The position numbers were made by a program, and so were the translations under genes. Of a stretch of 64,000 nucleotides of DNA, positions 60,540 to 64,000 are shown piece by piece; the stretch's first letter is position 1, and every line of letters begins with the position of its first letter. The notes beneath the pieces were generated by a model. It did no database searches. It saw nothing but the letters and a program-made list of their open reading frames with translations, and was not told where the DNA came from. Source of the stretch: Cyathus striatus (taxonomy: Eukaryota > Basidiomycota > Agaricomycetes > Agaricales > Nidulariaceae); assembly GCA_025738555.1 (NCBI GenBank), contig JAOVFP010000002.1, positions 868,001 through 932,000 of the forward strand, given 5' to 3'.

Positions 60540-60800
60540 CTGCACTCCGTACAGGAGTACCGATCGGACAGAAAACTGTCTCTAGCGTCTGCCAAACCTC
60601 AATCAACATGTGTATAAATTCAGTATGTGTTCCATCAATTCATTGGCCCTCATGACTGAATGATGCCCAGTGAGCACAATCACGAGCAGTGTATACGCGA
60701 GGAAGACACCTGGCATAATAATTACAAAAGGAATTCATTAAATCAAGATATAAGCGAATGTGGGAGCACCTCATACATGGAACACCACAGATGTCCGGAC
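60540..60800 (+). pseudogene. Module relic: GFA fragment followed by esterase fragment, unit 3
   Basis: 60544-60596 resembles the GFA exon (62660-62710: GCACTCCGTACAGRAG). 60576-60800 resembles the esterase from about 46915 to 47090: TGCCAAACCTCAATCAACATG, ATTCAGTATGTGTTCCATCA (exon-intron junction), CACGAGCAGTGTATACGCGAGGAAGAC, then a degraded CATACATGG..ACTCCG. No open frame. It sits exactly where an esterase is expected next to the 7-TM gene. Confidence 0.68.
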
Positions 60801-60858
60801 TCCGTGGAGTTTACTACTACAACTCCCGTTCCGTATTAAGTATTGAGATGTACTACAG

Positions 60859-61888
60859 TCATACGTAGTTTTGTTCCTTCGTATTTTCAGCTTCCTGCTG
60901 ATACTGCTGCTTCACTGCGCCGATTGCAACTCCTATCATGATAGCGAATGCGGACCCGACAATAATCAAATTGGCAGCCGATAACGTATCATAATCAATA
61001 TCTTTAATCGTCCAAACGAGAATATCCTGGAGGAGCTCGTATAAGGCAAGGATGACCATCAATGGACGGATGAAAAATGACGTGTCTATTAATATCTATA
61101 GACATAAATCAGAAGATCGCTCAAACTAGATATTTGTATCATACCTGGTTCTGTACCACAAAATGCCGAGACTTCTGCTTCACATATATTGTCGTAGCCG
61201 CAATATTGATTGCTGTAAGAACGTAAAACGCGACATATGGATGCGCAAAAGCCGTATGTGCATTCGGGGGCGGCATTTTGTTAACCGTATATGCATTCGA
61301 GGGTTCCGTTTCGTTAACAGTATCATTGGAAAGATGAGCATCGGCTATCCCAGAGGAAATAACAAGAAGGAGTATTGATACTCTATCTATTATTGCTTTC
61401 CCGTTCCAATATGCAACTTGGTTAACATGTGCAACGTGACGGAGTAGAATTAATACACCCGCGAAGAAGGATATTTGTCCTAATTGGAAAAAGAGATCGA
61501 TAAATAATCCGAGTGTGAAATTTGGGCCTTGGCTGTCCTCGTTTAAGTAGATGGCGACGTAGCTTGCACCCATGATGTATGAAACGACCAGTGCTAAGGT
61601 AGTGAGGGTGAAGAAGATGATAGGGGAGAGTGGGATGCTTCTGCTGGCTAATTGATGCGGAGAAGTTCCGCTACGTCCGAGGAGTCGCAAGGATTGGAAT
61701 GTCTGTATTGCAGCAACGAGAGCTAATAGAAAATAAAAGCTAAAGAGTATAGAGTGGATCCTGTTGAGACGCTTGAAGATGGTGAATATACTGGTTATAC
61801 TATCGCTGAACGAAGTTGCAGAAACACCTGGGATATGTTCACAGAATGCGAGGAGAGCAAAAACGATGGGAACCCTGGACCATGCCAT
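60859..61888 (-). CDS. 7-TM membrane protein of unrecognised family, unit 3 (326 aa)
   Basis: Exons 61145-61888 and 60859-61095, intron 61096-61144 (GTATGA...CTATAG, 49 nt) in the same place as in unit 1. Leader MAWSRVPIVFALLAFCEHIP, then ILFSFYFLLALVAAIQTFQS, IIFFTLTTLALVVSYIMGAS, LGQISFFAGVLILLRHVAHV, a fourth segment VSILLLVISSGIA, PYVAFYVLTAINIAATTIYV, FFIRPLMVILALYELLQDIL and a last helix IIVGSAFAIMIGVAIGAV. The extracellular loop before helix 5 contains NDTVNETEPSN with possible N-glycosylation sites and differs in length from unit 1. The two full-length proteins are clearly homologous yet well diverged, with no disabling change, which suggests both are under selection. Function unknown. 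Confidence 0.8.
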
Positions 61889-62435
61889 GGATGAAGTTGG
61901 TAGATAGAATTTGTATACGAGTCACTCGTATAAATATGCTTTGAGGTTCTGTGTATTAATCTTGATATCGTTGACATGGAAAGATGATTGATTCACACTG
62001 TGTTTCCCTGGCGAATACACAATGTAGGCAACCAGGAAGTCCAGCCATCTACGTTGTAGAGTAGATTTCTGTCAGGTCAGAAACGTAGACTTGCCACGTA
62101 AGTTTAGTAACAGCGCCATTTGTTGTGAGTGTTCGCCGTTGAGGATGAACAAAGTGAATTATGACGATAAGATGAAATAATCATACCTGTGCTTGCCGGG
62201 AAAGTATATCACTTGATGAAGATGCCCATATACAACCTCAAGTATATAACTGGCACATATTATTTGTCGCAAAACACACCATTCCCAATGGCATTTTGCC
62301 AATTGCTCAATTCTGAACGAAAGTAAATCATAACGTGGCATAACATGAGTCGATATCCACGAGAATTCCAGACTGTTCGCTGTATTGTTGATACGTAGAA
62401 CGCAAACTGCGACAATGTGCATAGAAGCAAAAGCT
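61889..62435. other. 5' flank of 7-TM gene 3 / 3' flank of GFA gene
   Basis: 61890-62190 aligns with the flanks of the other 7-TM copies. No additional gene was seen before the GFA stop. Confidence 0.5.
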
Positions 62436-62983
62436 CTAAAGTTTAGCTTTCGGTGTCTTATCCACCTCAATCCCGTGAACAAAAGCCCGCTTTTGCTCCG
62501 GAAACATCTCCATTCTGGGAACTGAGGGAGTGACGTTGAAAACACTGTAACGAGAGGGAGATTGAACAAAAACCTACACCAATTCACCTCGTCGTTGAGT
62601 GTTCCAAGAGCAACAATCTTTATCTGACTTTCTTTCCGTGTGGGCCTTAAAAACAAGTTTGATCCGCACTCCGTACAGAAGAACCTATCCAACGGGAAAC
62701 CGCCTTTAGTTTCATGATCACGGTAACATTTGACTTTATTGGCGCCTTGAACGACCCGGACATTCTTATAAATAAATAACTAAGTACAAGCTACAACCAC
62801 CATATGTTTACGGATACACACCTTCTCTATGAAGAACGCATTCGTCATGAATGCCGACCCTGTAGCCTTCCTACAGTTCACGCAGTGACATACACGAAGA
62901 GTGACTGGGTCTCCGGTCACCTCGTACTTGACTGCTTTACAAAGGCATGATCCATGGCGTGATTTCGATGGCTGAGAGGCCAT
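62436..62983 (-). CDS. GFA-family (glutathione-dependent formaldehyde-activating enzyme-like) zinc protein, 144 aa
   Basis: Three exons: 62822-62983, 62578-62764 and 62436-62521. Introns are 62765-62821 (GTGTGT...TATAAG) and 62522-62577 (GTAGGT...CCTCAG). The coding sum is 435 nt. The start MASQPSKSRHGSCLCKAVKY gives the first Cys pair, CHCVNCRKATGSAFMTNAFF the central cluster, and RFFCTECGSNLFLRPT the last pair, which together are the zinc ligands of the GFA/Mss4-like fold. The C-terminus RMEMFPEQKRAFVHGIEVD is typical of fungal members. Family members include formaldehyde-glutathione condensing enzymes, but most fungal ones have no known substrate. The gene lies upstream of and co-oriented with the 7-TM gene and belongs to the same repeated module (relics at 51418 and 60544). 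Confidence 0.88.
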
Positions 62984-63888
62984 TCTGGATCGGGATATAG
63001 GAAGTGCACGAAGGGGGATTCAGGGAGTGTCACTGTCAGGTCACCGTTGATATTGGTTACTATGTAGTTGACCGGGCGCGGCAGTCGGTCTTCTGAGTCA
63101 CCGGACCAGGGTATGTAAATCCATGCATACACATGCATACATAGAAGCAAACATTGCTTATAGAGCTTAATACAAATCGTTCTGGAAACTCAATCCTGTG
63201 AAGGTGCGCCCACCGTACAGCAAAATACTCTCTGCCACTTGCTTCTTCCTCCGCTGAACTATTCTGGGCAAATATGGAGACTAGACATCTCGATGCTTTC
63301 TTAAAAATTCGACGGGAGCTCATAGATAGCTCAAGTCTTACTGGGTTGATGTTCGACTTCTGCAAACTCAGCCGCTTACCACAGCAAGCTCCTTTGAGGT
63401 GCAGCTCAAGGGATCCAGTCTCATGCGAATATCATTTCACTTTCACCGAGTTGAAGCAGTGCAGACATCAGAGCCGGTATCTAAATGGAAGCGGACTAAG
63501 CGCGTATCTGTGGCGGCCAAAATACTCACTCGAGCAATTTCGGACACTCTTTCTGCCTTTAATGTTCTTACTTAGACACAATTATGGCTGGGTAACTTCT
63601 TACGTTCTCATGCAATCACTACTAACTATTATACAAATGCTAACATTCTGAATGCACCCTCAAAGTTTCCAGTAGAGGTCGACGATGCCCTACACCTCTC
63701 TACGTGATCCTCAAGGCTCGCGAACTCTAACTGCGCACTTCAGTTTCTGCGCCACATTCGAACTTCTTGACATTTGCCTCATGTTACGGGACTGCGCTTT
63801 CGTTCGGATGATGTATTTCCTACAGCCCTCATCTCTCCCTGCTTAAAAAAATGCATCGTCCTATCGTACTCCAGAACTTCCGTCTTCA
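62984..63888. other. No confident gene
   Basis: Minus-strand frames at 63060-63365 (REYFAVRWAHLHRIEFPERF) and 62990-63090 (VNYIVTNINGDLTVTLPESP) have a coding look and could be exons of a gene or an extended 5' part of the GFA transcript. I recognise no domain. Plus ORF 63274-63651 overlaps them. Confidence 0.35.
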
Positions 63889-64000
63889 ATGCCACTTTCG
63901 ACCCAAGATCCCCTGGTACTGCAGTGCCTACGACAACTCGTTCTCTCCTGGATCGAAAACCTCCAGTACTGCCATCAATTTTATCCTCACCTCTCAGCCC
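63889..64000 (+). CDS. Possible gene start running off the window
   Basis: ATG at 63889 opens 37 codons to the window end (MPLSTQDPLVLQCLRQLVLS...) with amphipathic, protein-like composition, 40 bp downstream of an A-rich TTAAAAAAAT. Too short to assign; an upstream in-frame start or chance ORF is possible. Confidence 0.25.
   Translation, partial: MPLSTQDPLVLQCLRQLVLSWIENLQYCHQFYPHLSA

Overview
The window is fungal nuclear DNA, most likely from an agaricomycete-type basidiomycete. The inference rests on many 34-60 nt GT-AG introns, a chromodomain Gypsy retrotransposon, hAT-type elements, and long CpG-depleted blocks in which repeats carry CpG-to-TpG/CpA changes. Genes are sparse and repeats dominate.

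Layout. 1-1782 is copy A of a repeat that recurs as copy B at about 24940-32247. It abuts and truncates an APC/MUP1-like amino-acid permease (1783-3595). Two nearly identical 1.3-kb TIR elements in opposite orientation (4412-5726 and 23513-24826) bound a 17.8-kb segment. Their 8-bp flanks are exchanged in exactly the way expected if the segment inverted by recombination between them. The segment carries a recent Gypsy chromovirus-type element on the minus strand (6586-14729, TSD GATAT) with an antisense spliced ORF, a 1.4-kb fold-back repeat (15889-17304) and a small dsRNA-binding-domain gene (19460-19820). A 5.2-kb long-TIR element (25473-30680) is nested in copy B and has a minisatellite expansion in one arm.

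From 32.9 kb genic DNA returns: a second mini-dsRBD gene, an ELO-family fatty acid elongase, then an amplified module. The module is a secreted type-B carboxylesterase (+), a convergent 7-TM membrane protein of unrecognised family (-), and a GFA-family zinc protein (-). It occurs as unit 1 (37.5-41.4 kb), unit 2 (44.8-51.7 kb, partly decayed and twice invaded) and unit 3 (60.5-63.0 kb, esterase decayed). Extra relics lie at 44.1 and 60.5 kb. Between units 2 and 3 is a CpG-poor graveyard with an HMG-CoA reductase relic and two copies of a DDE transposase fragment.

Functionally the best-preserved genes are the two dsRBD proteins, the elongase, the 7-TM proteins at 40394-41432 and 60859-61888, and the GFA protein. 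The two long esterase genes each carry one or two apparent lesions. Several lesions in the window are single-base deletions in short homopolymers, so consensus sequencing error cannot be excluded.
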